A stretch of 64,000 nt of DNA, taken from contig WHVA01000034.1 in NCBI GenBank assembly GCA_015179125.1, forward strand, positions 248,001 to 312,000. The letters run 5' to 3'. Under the pieces are notes generated by a model. The model ran no database searches. It was given only the letters and a program-made list of their open reading frames with translations, and was not told the DNA's origin. Source of the stretch: Gautieria morchelliformis (lineage: Eukaryota; Basidiomycota; Agaricomycetes; Gomphales; Gomphaceae). Positions 1-11,284 of the stretch are shown one piece after another. Both the position numbers and the translations under genes were made by a program. Each line of letters starts with the position of its first letter. Within the stretch, counting starts at the first letter, position 1.

Positions 1-284
1 GTGTATGGGTATAAAGCCATATTCGTCGGCGCTGTCATCAGTTCGTCCTCCTCCTCTATTTCGTTTCCCTCTCACATCTCCCCAGTGGTCATGGGCGCCA
101 TCATCCAGACCGCCTCCAAAAACCTCGGCAGTGACATCTGAGATGGCATTTAGATGACATGTTGATTATATTTGCAGTCAAATCTTGCAATGGAGTTATT
201 TGGATAACAGTTGTATTTTTGGAATATCATTGGAATATCATTGAGATATCAGTTGACCGTAATCTGGAGCGAAGCGCGGTGAAG

Positions 285-2226
285 CTACTCATGTCTAGCA
301 CGCTTAGCCCGCCGCATGTTTTTCCTCGCCTTGTCTACCCTGTGAATGGCTTTCTCCACCGCTTTGTGAATGAACCGTGCATCTCCCCATACAAAGCCAA
401 ATTGGTCTCTGAACTCCTCAGCTGTGAGACCTCGCAGCTCATCGATGTAGTGTACATGCTCGCTTTGGAACTGCGTCTTGAATAACTCAAGATCACGATC
501 TTGTGCATCTGGCTGGATGGTAAGCATATCAATGAAGTTGGAAATAGTTGGGAAAGGGTGAGCTGCCGTGATTTCTGGGCCATCGCTTGAAGGGCCAGTA
601 GCTGGACTAGGTGACCTTGTGCGGCCCTGGCCTTTTTTTCAAAACCGCCATAGCTAATTCCATCATCTGCATTGGGTCGTGGTAGCCGTATTGTGGTGCA
701 TATGGGTGGTAAAATGCAGGGTGTGGTGTCTGCGGCTGGCCCATAAGTGGATAGGACCCGTTGTTACCAATCGCCGTGTGACCTGCCATCTGCCCCATGA
801 CTGGATAGGGTCCGTCACTACCAAGAACAGCGTGACCTGCCCTTATTCTCGTAGGTTCGGCAGTACCTGCATTAGCCATAGCGTTGGCCCCGTGAAACTC
901 CTCAAAATGCTTGCTGTTGGGTGGTACTTTGTATGTAACACCATATGTACCAGCAGCCTAAAAATGAATCAGACATTGTCGCTCTATAGAATATACGGTA
1001 GCTTACCAATGCCTTGGCCCACGCTCTCAGCTGGTTCCAACTAATGTCTCGGTGCATACCTTGCTTATCAACCTTACAGCGCTTGTTGTGGCAGGTGCTC
1101 AGGTCACATGGCTTGAGAGTTTCCTTCAATGCCTGTAGGGCACCTCGTTCTTTGGCTGACATTCGACTGTGGTCATCATCAGAAACGACCGATCTTTCAT
1201 CATCTGATGCATTCAAGTCGGTAATTTTTATTTCTTTCCATGTTTGGCCGCCACGTCCCTTGCCAGTGCCCTTCTTGTTAGGTTTCTTTCCTTTACCCAA
1301 TGTGTGACGGAGTGACTCCATGTACTTTATAATTTACCAATAGTTAGAGAACTGAGGATGAAAATCTAGAAGAACTTACGTCGTCAGGAACAATAATCTC
1401 GACAGCAACAGAGGCTTGATTTTTTTTCTTTCCTTGCACAGTTTCTATCTCCTCCTTCAAGCCCTCCCAGTCTTCGACAGACTGGAGCCGCATGAGCATT
1501 GCCTTGGTAACACGTGTAAGCTTGTACTTCAACTTCGGCTTCGATTTGACACCGGAACAGCCGATTGCATCATGAAGGGTGTTAATGACCGTATAGAATG
1601 AAGTATGGGACATTATATTAATCCGGGTGCGAGTCTCGTCAGCGTCAGTGCCATCTGGTACGAGAAATGTGATAGCTTTGTTGTGTCAGAACACGCAATT
1701 ACATATGTGTTTGAAACTCACTCTTTGCAGCGTCCTTTTTTCCTGCTATCACAGGTTTACTCGTCGGATTTGTAGCTATACTGGACTTGGATGGTATACT
1801 ATCGGATTCGCTTCTGGACTGAACGTGGTCGGGCACGAAGTCGGCAGAATTTTCTTCCACAACAGCTGGGCCTGGCTTGCTTTTGATTGGTGACAAATCA
1901 ACTAGAACATGTGGGATTTGGTCTGAGTCATCTGCAGGGAATGCAGCTTCTTCTTCGATGATTGCGGCCATTTTCACCTTTGCAGAAATCGGTCGCACAC
2001 GAGTTGATCGACGGATAGAGGTTCCAATACCATGCTTGCCTTCAGGTATGTCTAGATCCCATGATTTAATGTGAAGTGAGATGGTTATAAGAGAAAGCTT
2101 ACCTTGTTCAATAGGAGCGATATCTTGCACTCCGTTGTCTTGACCCTCCGAGTCAGCCAAATCTGCTGATGAATGTTTGACCCTGGTAGGTTTAACTTTC
2201 TTCTTCTGATTTTTCTTGCTACCCAT
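285..2226 (-). CDS. Multi-exon hypothetical protein, probable frameshift
   Basis: I do not recognise the family. The gene reads from an ATG at 2226 to a TAG at 285 through five exons. The introns have good GT..AG borders: 2102-2052, 1721-1676, 1379-1325 and 1006-958 (46-55 bp); the reading frame runs on across all four. The N-terminus is Lys-rich (MGSKKNQKKK), then acidic and Ser-rich. The middle holds a basic stretch (LGKGKKPNKKGTGKGRGG), and a Pro/Gly/Tyr-rich segment carries GQMAGHT and QPQTPHPAFYHPYAPQYG. The C-terminal 80 residues are charged and helical, with a SAM-like look (HYIDELRGLTAEEFRDQFGF). The frame shifts between the Pro-rich segment and the C-terminus at a run of seven T (633-639), which could be a real break or a homopolymer sequencing error. 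The first intron (51 bp, no stop) could also be retained. The gene structure is well supported by the splice sites; the function is unknown. Confidence 0.6.
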
Positions 2227-2229
2227 GGT

Positions 2230-2865
2230 CGTCCTATGAGAATGGAAGCAACGTCACAATTACAGTGTTCCCCTCGTTTACGTCTATTCTGCGGAGTTAG
2301 AGCGAACTCGGTGTGTATCTCATCGCTCCCATGCCTTGGAATGTTTTGTATGACAATGCTATTCTCATCAAGCATCAGCACCCTCTGCAGTTCCATCTCG
2401 CTGGTTCGGACCTCCCACGTCATGTGCCGTTCCTACCCCCACACACCAGGCTGCATGGAGTAGAGTACCCAGTGTCAGCTGTTCTTCCGAGTCAATACTC
2501 TTTCCTCAAAGTGATACATTTGCAGAAGGACCCTGCTGTCGGAAGTTGTTTCCCGGTCCTTGTTTCAAACTCGAGGCCAGTCTCTAAACTCTGCTCAGAA
2601 CCCGCTGCTACCCTCACCTTCTCCAAGCATCCCACCCCACTCCCGTCACCATTCTGTCAAGGTGATGACCACCGTCACTTTATAGACCATGTTGATCTGA
2701 ATCCCATATTGCTGCTCCAGCTCAACATCGGCATCTAGTTCTACGACCCAGCCAATGACCTCCATCACATCTATTAGCTCCACACCATCCACAAGAAGTT
2801 TGTCAACCTCCTCTTTGACCCCCTCTTTGACCCCCTCTTCACCCTCCTCTTCGACTTCTGGCACA
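2230..2865. other. No clear gene
   Basis: Between the first gene and the repeats there is an open frame on the plus strand (2313-2738, 141 codons). It has no recognisable motif and no splice pattern. It may be a decayed gene fragment or chance. A CT-rich run (2790-2860) reads as Asp/Glu/Val-rich on the other strand and looks like low-complexity DNA. Confidence 0.4.
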
Positions 2866-2869
2866 AAGC

Positions 2870-3265
2870 GCAGTTGGATGGCGGAGGGTAATACGGCGAC
2901 GTGCGTGGCGAGCGCCGGGTCGGGGAGGACGTGCGGAGGATTGGAGCGGGAAGCACGTACTCTGCCCTCATCAGGTGTGGCGATGGCCGCGCATGCCGTG
3001 GCTGCACGAGTGGGCCTGCCTGATACTTCTGTGCTTCCGTGCTAGGCCCGAGGCCTGCGCCTGGGTCGGGATGACTGGCGATGAGGCTTGATAGGCGGCG
3101 TCCGCCGCTCCGCTGTGCGCTGCTGGGTGGTTGAGGGCAGGATGGCGACGTGCCTGGGGAGGGCTGGGTCAGCGAGGAGGTCCGGATGGTTGGGCTGGGA
3201 AGGGCGTACTCTGCCCTCATCGCATGTGGCGACGGCTGCGCGTGCTGCGCCTGTGCGTGTATGTT
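2870..3265. repeat. Diverged tandem duplication, about 235-bp unit
   Basis: Two GC-rich units lie in direct order, roughly 2870-3020 and 3105-3260. Both hold, in the same order, ATGGCGACGTGC-like, GTACTCTGCCCTCATC and GTGGCGA/ACGGCTGCGC-like blocks. The open frames across them on both strands follow from the composition and are not convincing genes. Confidence 0.7.
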
Positions 3266-3374
3266 GGTAAGTTTGATTCATTAGATATACGTCTCACCTG
3301 ATGAACGCGTCTCCATCCAGAACCTTCCCGCGCGTCTCGCTTCAAGTCTCCCCATCGCTGCTACTGCTCCTGCC

Positions 3375-3645
3375 GTTCCGACTCGTCCCCATGCTCCTGG
3401 TCCACGTTGCCCCATGCTCCTGGTGGGTCCATGTCACTCTGCGCTCCTGGCAGGTCCGCATCACCCCGCGTGCCTGGTGGTCCACATCACCTCGCTCCTT
3501 CTCGACATCACCCGCGCCCTTTCTCGACATCGCCCCGTGCCCCTGGTGGTCCACGTCACCCCGTGCTCCTTTTCAAGCTTGCCTCGCGCTCCTGGTCCAT
3601 GTCACCCCACACTGCTAGTGGGTCCATGACACTCTGCACTCAAGG
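3375..3645. repeat. Minisatellite, about 33-36 bp unit
   Basis: Imperfect copies of a CTCCTGGTGGTCCACGTCAC-like unit with CCCCGTGC spacers follow one another here. They give Pro/His/Trp-rich open frames in several frames, as expected from a repeat rather than a gene. Confidence 0.7.
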
Positions 3646-3769
3646 GGACTGCAGCACCTTCTCTCGCATGCGCAGGACGAGTGGGAGCGCGATGCGCGCA
3701 TCGCTCATCAAGTCTCCCTCTCGCTGCTGTTGCACCTGCCGCTCCGACTCATTTATTTTGTGAATATAA

Positions 3770-4505
3770 TTAGTCTGTGACATATATAAAGCTTAAATGC
3801 AGTTTAATCCCTCAACATATGTCCTGAGTACATGATCTGTCAACAAGTTATTGGTTCTGGCATGTATTCAGCTTGCAATAGACATTCTAGTCCAGGCGCA
3901 GCTGGCCAAAAATGCGAATTTTTTACCAGTTGATTTACATCAATGTTAGGGTACTGTGCCCTCATATAAGCTCATATAACCTTGTATTTCAAATTTGGAT
4001 TGAATCCATGGAGAACTAGCTATTCTACAGCTGTTTTAATTTTGGCCGCCGAATAATGGAAGCAAAACAAGTGCCCGCCTTATGTACTGCAAAGCGCTGT
4101 AATTGGGCCCATGTGATTCATGACAGCTTGGGTGAGTCATGTGCATATGGCTCACCAAGGTGTGTATGAGTCAGTTGAGTCATTGAGGCTGTACAAGCAA
4201 ATGATTAGGCTTTTCAAACTCAGAGGCTGAGTCTGAAGGAGCCACCTGACCGGATTTTTGGGTGACCGCGAGCGCACAAGCCGCGAGTGACGCGAGCGTC
4301 CGGTCGGAGTTTGAAATCGGAAGTCCGAAACAGAGTTGTGGGGACATGTGTATCCACAACTCTGCTGCACAGAAATAAGTGAGTTTGAGTGAAGACAGCC
4401 TCGGAAAAATAGGTAAAATTCATAGTTAATTAGAGGGATGTTTGAATAGGCCTTATGAGGACAGTAGACATTTTTATAATGGCAATAATTGGTTGTGTTT
4501 AAAGG
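3770..4505. other. Gene-free stretch
   Basis: I see no coding frame with support. A short GC-rich island at 4245-4375 contains a partly self-complementary pair, CAGAGTTGTGG and CCACAACTCTG, about 15 bases apart (4331-4362), which may mark a small hairpin or repeat end. Confidence 0.4.
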
Positions 4506-4678
4506 CCCTTGATGCAGACTACAAATTTACAATAAAGAGACATTTGAATGCTGGTTGAACAGCTTGATCCGAGACCATAGAGTATGCTGGTTGAACAGCA
4601 GTTCCCATACAGCGCACCACCACCGATGTGCTACACCACGTAGTGTCAGCTACCAAGGACACGTGGAGGAGGGGAAGA

Positions 4679-5774
4679 GTGATGGGAATACTTTTCCTGG
4701 ATATCAAAGGTGCATTCCCAAGTATTGTGCTTGACAGACTGATACACAACATGAGGCGGTGAGGAATACCTGTGGAATACACCACTTGGATACACAGAAG
4801 AGTCTATGGCCGACACACTGTGATAAGCTTTGACAACCACACAGCACCAGCGAGGCAAGTCAAGCGTGGGATGGACCAAGGGTTCCCCAGTGTCAGCTAT
4901 AGTGTACCAGTATTACAATGCAGATCTGTTGGAGACAGTCAACTGCAGAAACAAACAGGACTGCGTGGGCTTCGTAGACGACACCACCGTCATGGCCGAA
5001 GGGGTGAATTTGCAGGAAGCCTTTGACAAGCTCAGAGACATCATGACCAGAGCTGCAGGCGCAATGGAGTGGGCCGACAAGCACCAATGCTTGTTTGAGG
5101 TGAGCAAGTTTGGCCTCATGGGGTTCACCAGGAGGAGGGAGAAGGACCCTGGGAGGCCTGGCAGAACAAGGCCCACAGCGAGGCCATCCATCACAATAGG
5201 TTGCCACACCATCGAGCCGACCAGGACTCACAAATGTTTGGGCGTAATCTTGGACCAGGAGCTGCGGTTCAGGGAGCACACAAACTATGTGCTCAAAAAA
5301 GGCGAGAAGTACATAGCGCAATACAGAAGGCTGGCAAAGATGACGAAAGGGACCACAGCTAAGCACATGAGACAATATTATCTCACCGTCGCCGTCCCCA
5401 AAATGCTATACACTGCTGATGTGTTCCTCACGCCAGGCACGAGATACAACAAAGGCACCAAAGGCTTTGTAAACAAGCTCGCGAGAATTCAAAGACAAGC
5501 AGCGCTATCTATAACGGGGGCCATGAGCACCACTGCGAACAACATGCTGGATGCACATGCGAACTTGCACCCCTTCCCGCTGCTAGTCGCTAAAGTCGTG
5601 CATAGAGCTGCAGTCAGAATAGCCTGCCTACCAAGAGAACATCCACTTGCTGCCAGGGCGCAGAAGGCAGCCAAAAGATATGTCCAAAAACACAGAACCC
5701 CCCTTCACAAGATGATGCACGCATTTGACCTGCAGCCCGACGAAATGGAAAAGGTTCACCCAGTCCTTCTCTGA
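4679..5774 (+). pseudogene. LINE reverse transcriptase fragment
   Basis: The frame carries the RT palm motif FLDIKGAFPS (about 4695) and the catalytic FVDDTT block (about 4970), followed by thumb and connection sequence (TRTHKCLGVILDQELRFREH) and an Arg/His-rich tail. An in-frame TGA follows NMRR near 4760, and the frame changes near 4880 at QGFP; from 4890 to 5774 it is open. It joins the RNase H fragment after a short decayed gap. It belongs to the LINE at 4507-7042 and would have made cDNA by target-primed reverse transcription. Confidence 0.85.
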
Positions 5775-5870
5775 CCAAAATGGTCCCCTTCCCATGAGAC
5801 CAGGATCCCTCAACACAAACAGCGCGCCATCGATGAGATCAAAGAGGAGGCGGCGGACGCAGTGATATAA

Positions 5871-6710
5871 ACAGACAGCTCAAGCATCGAGGGGGGCATA
5901 GGGGCGGCAGCGGTACTATACAGGAACGGCGTCGAACAGCAAGTAGTCAGGCTACACATGGGCACTGATCAGGATCACATGGTGTTCGAGGTGGAACTAG
6001 AAGGGGCGGCACTTGGCGCCAAACTACTGATAGCAGAGAGAGGAGACAGGTATGTCATAGTGGTGGACAATCAAGCTGCTATACGGACAGCCAGGAAAGA
6101 AAAGGCCATGCCCGTGCAGTACCTTGTAGATGTGCTCCACAGTCAACTACAAGCTGTCCACCAGCGTCAGCCCGTGGCAAAGGTGGTCATAAGGTGGGTA
6201 CCAGGGCACGAGGGCGTAAGAGGGAACGAAAGGGCCGACGAGGAAGCCAAGAGGGTGGCAAGAGGGGAGACTAGCGAGGAAAGATTTATACCCATTGAGT
6301 GCAGGGGCAAACTTCCCAGAAGCAAAGCGGTGGAATTACAGAAGTTCCAAAAACATATCAGAGGGGAAGCAAGGGAGAAGTTCGCCAGGTCCCCCAGAGC
6401 TAGAATCGCTCACAAGATCGACCCCTCCATGCCATCGGCAGCATACGCCAGACTCTGCAAGGGGCTCCCGCGCAGACACTCCAGCCTGCTGGTGCAGCTA
6501 CGCATGGGCCACGTCGCCCTCAACAAGCACATATACAAGATAGGGAAGGCCGACACACCTACATGTCCAGCGTGCAAACAAGCAGAGGAGACGGTATATC
6601 ACTTCCTATTTAGATGCCCAGCCTATGGTCAGCAGAGGAAAATGATGCAATGGCACTATGACACAGTGCCACATCAGCGAGAACGGTCCTTGGAAAACCC
6701 AAAGCACTGA
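5871..6710 (+). pseudogene. LINE RNase H and zinc-binding tail
   Basis: The frame begins near TDSSSIEGGIGAAAVLYRNG (about 5873), which carries the first catalytic Asp of RNase HI, and goes on through ELEGAALGAKLL, VVDNQAAI and VIRWVPGHEGVRGNERADEEAK, the last block with the final catalytic His/Asp. The C-terminal CPACKQAEETVYHFLFRC motif (about 6569-6620) is the CCHC zinc-binding tail usual in this LINE group. The TGA at 6708 may be a local shift, since the next 100 bases still look coding. Confidence 0.85.
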
Positions 6711-7002
6711 AACACCTGTTCAGATACGTGCATGAGACCGGGAGACTACAGGGCACATACGGAGATCTCCAGCTGCAACAGGAGCCAGGGGAGGGGGTGA
6801 GCAGATAGATCGAAGGGATGGCAACAAGCGCCAAGTGCAACGATACCCACCTTGCCTAACTAGGCATGGACACACCCAGGGCATCTCCCATGGAGCACAA
6901 GCGGGGATAGAGAAGGAAAGGAAAGTCAGACAATTACTGTAGACCGGCGCTTTGTAGAAACAAGTCTTACATAGGGCATTGCCCCAAAGACTTGAAATTG
7001 GA

Positions 7003-7042
7003 TAATAATAATGATAATAATAATAATAATAATAATAATACT
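7003..7042 (+). repeat. (TAA)n tail of LINE
   Basis: A near-perfect GATAATAATAATGATAA then (TAA)n run closes the LINE 3' end. On the other strand it adds a run of Ile codons to the neighbouring ORF, which is an artefact. Confidence 0.8.
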
Positions 7043-7044
7043 TT

Positions 7045-7363
7045 GAGGGTCAATGGCTGTGCTCGATCCTTTATTATCGCTTGCCCCTTCTTCTTCACTT
7101 TCCTCCTCCTCTTGCCTCAAATGGGCCCCTGTCATAGGCACATCTCTTGCATCAACCTCTTCTGCTTCCTCCTGTCTTTTCTCAATCTGGTCCTTTGGTT
7201 TGTCACAAACAGCTAATTGAATCCCAGAGTATGTTGCGCACTCATGTGGCCGTTTCTGAAATAATGAACTAATATCAGCATACCCTTGTTCCCGGTAAGC
7301 TTTTCTACTCTTCTGCATGTCATGTTCATGCTGACGTTTTGTCCGTGGTGCAGGGTTGCCCAT
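7045..7363 (-). CDS. Hypothetical Glu/Lys-rich ORF, cut by LINE
   Basis: The frame starts at an ATG (7363) with MGNPAPRTKRQHEHDMQKSR, then a charged region with runs of Glu (RQEEEESEEEGASDNKG). It runs into the LINE tail, so its natural C-terminus is lost. I do not recognise it. It begins only about a dozen bases after the stop of the frame at 7373-7582; the two may be exons or broken parts of one gene. Confidence 0.35.
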
Positions 7364-7372
7364 TTTATTATA

Positions 7373-7582
7373 TCACATTGGCCAAATGCTCATCTCAGCA
7401 GCATCCAGGAATTTTGTGATTCCCTGCTGAAATTTTGAGATAAATGTGAGTATAGGCCCTTCATCTTCAACTCCAAGGCTATCTGGTGTTGATTCAACAT
7501 CATCAAATGATGTGACACTGCTACATGTTGATTTTGCACTGAATGAAACATCACTCAATGCCGTATCTGGACTATGGTCCAT
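7373..7582 (-). CDS. Short acidic hypothetical ORF
   Basis: A 69-codon frame, MDHSPDTALSDVSFSAKS to a stop after MSIWPM, is Ser/Asp-rich and ends in a helical segment (ISKFQQGITKFLDAAEM). The open frame extends upstream of this Met towards 7640. Function is unknown; the composition is protein-like rather than repeat-like. Confidence 0.35.
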   Translation of the reverse strand: MDHSPDTALSDVSFSAKSTCSSVTSFDDVESTPDSLGVEDEGPILTFISKFQQGITKFLDAAEMSIWPM

Positions 7583-7795
7583 GGTAGGGCTTGGGATGGA
7601 TGGACACTGCTTCTGGAGTATGGGGGAGGTTCAGTTGGGCTTCTGGTATGTTCAACAAGCAGAAATGAGCAATAAAAGCCTCAATAGTGAGTAAAATAGT
7701 GTCAACATCACCTTTTTTGCATCTTTACCCAGGTTTTCTAGTTGCTTTTTATGCCACTGACTTCTTGGGAGCCATATGGAATGTTTGGGACACTT

Positions 7796-8220
7796 ACATC
7801 TGGAGGTTTGGCCTGTGTCAACGATGTATGAATGATCAAGAGATGATGAGATCAGCATGCCTTTAAAAGAGATGCCTGGAGGTGAGCCTGTGTTGACAAC
7901 AGAACAATTAGTGTACCGTTGAAAGAGACGCTAGAGGATCAGCAGAGAACTGAATGGCTGATTTTGGAGTTTTTGTTTGAGGGACTTAGGTGCAAGGCCA
8001 GAAAGGATCACATCTGGAGGTTTGGCCTGTGTCAACTACGGATGAACAATCAGCAGATGATGAGGTCAGCATACTTCTGAAAGAGACTCTAGGGTTCATG
8101 CCAGGAGGTTAGCCTGTGTTGGTGATGGATGAACAATCAGTGTACCTTTTGAAAGAGGCCCTAGAGGATCAGCAGAGAACTGAATGGCCGATTTTGCGGT
8201 TTTTGTTTGAGAGACTTACC
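7796..8220. repeat. Tandem duplication, about 214-bp unit
   Basis: Two units begin with ACATCTGGAGGTTTGGCCTG at 7796 and about 8010. Both end in AGAGGATCAGCAGAGAACTG and a GTTTTTGTTTGAG block. Within each unit a shorter block repeats (GTGTCAACGATGTATGAATG against GTGTTGGTGATGGATGAAC), so the array is of higher order. The outer copy ends, on the minus strand, in a good splice-donor sequence (CAG/GTAAGT near 8218), so it may be a duplicated intron of a decayed gene. Confidence 0.65.
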
Positions 8221-8639
8221 TGCCGTCGTATTATTACCCCAAGCAGAAGATGTGGGCCCCAATAGGATTCTGCTGTCGGGTTTTCACCCTAAATGAGTTC
8301 TGTAGGCTCTGTGGTAGCAGGATCTGCTTTCCTGTTTGAGAACAGAGGATGTTCAAACAGGCAAGCTGTAAAATGGTGTCACCGTGCACACAAAAAAATA
8401 ATTCAATCTCCACTATTTGCTTATGTAATGAGGTGAAAATCTCAGGGACAGAAAATTGAACTTGTGTTTCCTGGATAGGGAATCATGTTTTATGGATTTT
8501 TAAATGAAAAAAGAAAAAAGAAATGCAATAGAAAATTTTTAAGCTTGATTTCAACAAAATAGAACCATAGAGTTGTTGAATAGTGTCTTATAGACAAACT
8601 TATGGTTGTAATATTTTGAGTGTCTAAAATACGGAATGC

Positions 8640-8935
8640 GATCTGGTGAGATGGCTTAGTTGGGCGCTTAGAGCGTGGTTTATACTGCCACTATCTTATG
8701 TCAGTGAGCCACTGAGCCTGGAGGTAAGGTGGCACCATGCATACGAATGTGACAATGGTATGGTTGGCAATATGTCCCATGCCTCATTTCATAGCATTTA
8801 CAAAGAACAGGTACTTCAGACCAGATTGGCATCCCAGGCACATGCACATGCAAGCACCACATGCAGTTAATTTCCTTGCACTCGGCCCAGCCCTCACCCT
8901 GCCTGTTACTCAAGATGCCTTTCTTCAATCTTGAC
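8640..8935 (+). repeat. Possible tRNA-derived SINE remnant
   Basis: TGGCTTAGTTGG at 8652-8663 is a perfect match to the A-box consensus of RNA polymerase III promoters and is followed by GCGCTTAGAGCG. I do not find a convincing B box downstream, and no tRNA cloverleaf folds here, so this is at best a decayed SINE head. Confidence 0.25.
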
Positions 8936-9260
8936 AGTACTCACTCATAGCAAAAATGGGCAATCAATATTTTTATGAAGTAATAATAAATTACCAACAC
9001 AGTCAAATTCAAAACATCACAGCATATATAATGGTTTTTTGACATCATGGGTGGGCAGAGGGTGTAGATAGCCAAATATTCTATGGCAACGAATTGCAGA
9101 GCACTGCAGTAGATTGGTAGATTGGAAAGGTGAGAACAGGATAGTTAATGAAGCCCCTGCATTGTGATTGCTGGGGGGTTTGTATTGGAATTGCAGTTAT
9201 GATGCAATAGCTTTGATGCTATCATCCAACTGTGCCGCTCTTCTGGACTTTACCAAGCCA

Positions 9261-11038
9261 TTAACCAATGCCTGAAGGAAACACTAACTGCTCACTGGAG
9301 ACAATAGGCCCTGCCATTTCTACATCTCCAGGACATCCCGTTGCCCAAGGAAACTCATCCAACTCTATCCCAGCAGGCCCAGCCTCTTCATGCTGGCTTT
9401 CCTGAACAGCCACATCATCCTCCAAGGCCTCAGGACTAGAAGCTTGGCTCAAAGGTGGGTTCCCAAATTCAGCCACTATGGCATTGTGAATACTTTGTCT
9501 GGCCGCTTCAAAGGTGGAGAATGAAAGAGTAGGTAATGAAGGGCTGTGAAGTTGACTGTGTCTCTCTTGGAGAGTTAGATGGAACCGGCAGATGATAATT
9601 GTTGACAAGCTGGATATGCACTGTTAGTACAGTGATGTCCTTCTTCTTAAATTGGTCAAAATATACCTGTTCTGAAGAGCGTTTAATAAGCCATCAAGGC
9701 TTGGCTTTATATCATGAAGGAGCTGATATTAGCCATTTTATTATCATGATCAATACCTTACATACCCGTAATGTCTGAATTGTGAGAGAACACCAAGTAA
9801 ACTCTGAAACTCAACAGGTTTATGAGTGACCATACCTTTGATGTGATAGTATCAGCCAAAGTAATTGTAAGCACAAATCTGAATGAATCAGATATATGAA
9901 ATATCATAGGAACAACATTCCATACCCATATCTGATAAAGCCTTACCTGTGGATTAGTGACATATCCACAAATATAAGCAATATGTTGTATACTCACCTT
10001 GGTAAATCACTAGACTAATGAGTGATTTCTTATCTTGAATTTCACCTTTCTTCCAAGTCTTCAGGGTTTCAATTGAGCTCTGAATGGCTACCACCACAAC
10101 TCCAGTGTCAAAAAGGATTACAGCAACACCACTGATAGTAGACCCTGTCAAAGGTATTCAGAGGCAGATTGGGCAAGTCCAGGCATCTATATCTTACACC
10201 TGGAGAATCTTTTAGTATAAATCCAAGTAGAAAGTCCTAGTCCATACTGACAAATGCCCTGTATTAATTTGTGAACTAGTGGGACTGCAATTGTCCAAAA
10301 CAGACAGATACTATATCCAGTGAAATGAATTTATGTTATTTATGTAAAGTTTGGACAGGCACATACCACTTGAGTGATAATAGCACCAAGAATAAGCAGC
10401 CCAAGAAAACCCAAAACTCTTTGATTCTGAAAAGAGATAGCATAGGTGCAAGCTAGCAGAAGGCCTAAATAGGTAATTTAATTTTAGTTAATAAATACAT
10501 AGGTATTATCACTCACCCTGTATTCCAATCAGAGAAGGAACAAAAAAAGCATCACGTAGATGAAGTATATGGTTACATTCCCTTCAAACATATGAGTCTC
10601 TAGGTTGCTTCTTCGTAAGGAATGAAAGTCATACTAGATACTCATTAAATTCAGTAAGGGTGTTGCGCGTGAGAACGGTAGTAATCACCCCAAGGGACAT
10701 GTTAGATAAATTGACGTATGTGTCAATAAGAAACAAACACAAGGGCAGGTAACGAGCGAGTAAATAGAGCATGGTGCCGATTTTGATGGTCTTGCACCAA
10801 ACGTGCGCGATCTCAGATGGCAATGTGAGAAGCGTGTCGAAGGTGAGCAGTGCTGTGGAACAAGCAATGGAAATTGAGGAATTAGACGGGGGACACGTAC
10901 ACATACCAATCGCTGCGAAGGTGACGTAGTTGAACGCAAAGCTAGTTCAGGTAAGTTCCTCTTCGTCTCACTCAATGTTGTAACCACGTACCTGTCTGAT
11001 AGTGTCTGGATACTAGCCGAGGTATCTGCCTGAGCCAT
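9261..11038 (-). CDS. DUF6533-type integral membrane protein
   Basis: A multi-exon gene. Exon 1 (11038-10992) starts MAQADTSASIQTLSD. Exon 2 (10941-10907) and exon 3 (from 10852) join in frame to give NYVTFAAIALLTFDTLLTL, then PSEIAHVW, IGTMLYLLARYLPL and FLIDTYVNLSNMS. These are the hallmarks of the DUF6533 N-terminal domain of agaricomycete membrane proteins. Later exons hold hydrophobic segments (RVLGFLGLLILGAIITQ near 10430; STISGVAVILFDTGVVVVAI near 10140; FVLTITLADTITSK near 9850). The last exon (9608-9261) has CRFHLTLQERH and an acidic cytoplasmic tail. That gives about five to seven membrane spans, with a putative receptor-like or transport role that is not established. Introns are about 45-60 bp where I could place them; the exact borders of the middle exons are uncertain. 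No break was found in the exons I read, so it may be functional. Confidence 0.75.
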
Positions 11039-11284
11039 GGTACAAGGAAGAAAACTAGGATGCAGACGAGGGACTATGTTTTGGGTAGCGACCTGGGTTT
11101 GGAGTGGCAGACGGCGGAAAGTGTCTATATAAGATTCTGGCCATAGTGCTGCCAGGTCAACAGATATTCATAGCTCCTATATCAGTGCCGAAGCCTGGCA
11201 CAATTACAGGGCGGAAGGGTCTGATAAACGAACATTGGATGTTCAGATATGGTTAGCCGTTCGAGCGAGTAATTGAGGCTGAGC

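Larger units (their letters stand above)
4507..7042 (+). mobile_element. Tad1-like LINE, 5'-truncated
   Basis: This is the 3' part of a non-LTR retrotransposon: reverse transcriptase, RNase H, a C-terminal zinc-binding motif, a 3' untranslated stretch and a (TAA)n tail on the plus strand. The combination of RT and RNase H with a CCHC-type C-terminus in a fungus points to the Tad1 clade. Sequence similarity to the LINE at 46-54 kb is clear (FLDIKGAFPS against FLDVKGAFPS; LDQELRFREHT against LDQELRFKEHT). The copy lacks ORF1 and the endonuclease, so it is a dead truncated insertion. It lands beside or inside the minus-strand ORF at 7045-7363. A 15-base repeat (TGCTGGTTGAACAGC) occurs twice at 4549-4600. 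Confidence 0.85.

Noticed and set aside
3301-3763. Pro/His/Trp-rich ORFs on the plus strand
   Set aside because: They lie in a GC-rich minisatellite with three open frames at once.
8646-8720. tRNA gene
   Set aside because: A perfect A-box but no B-box, no acceptor stem and no cloverleaf; kept only as a weak SINE candidate.
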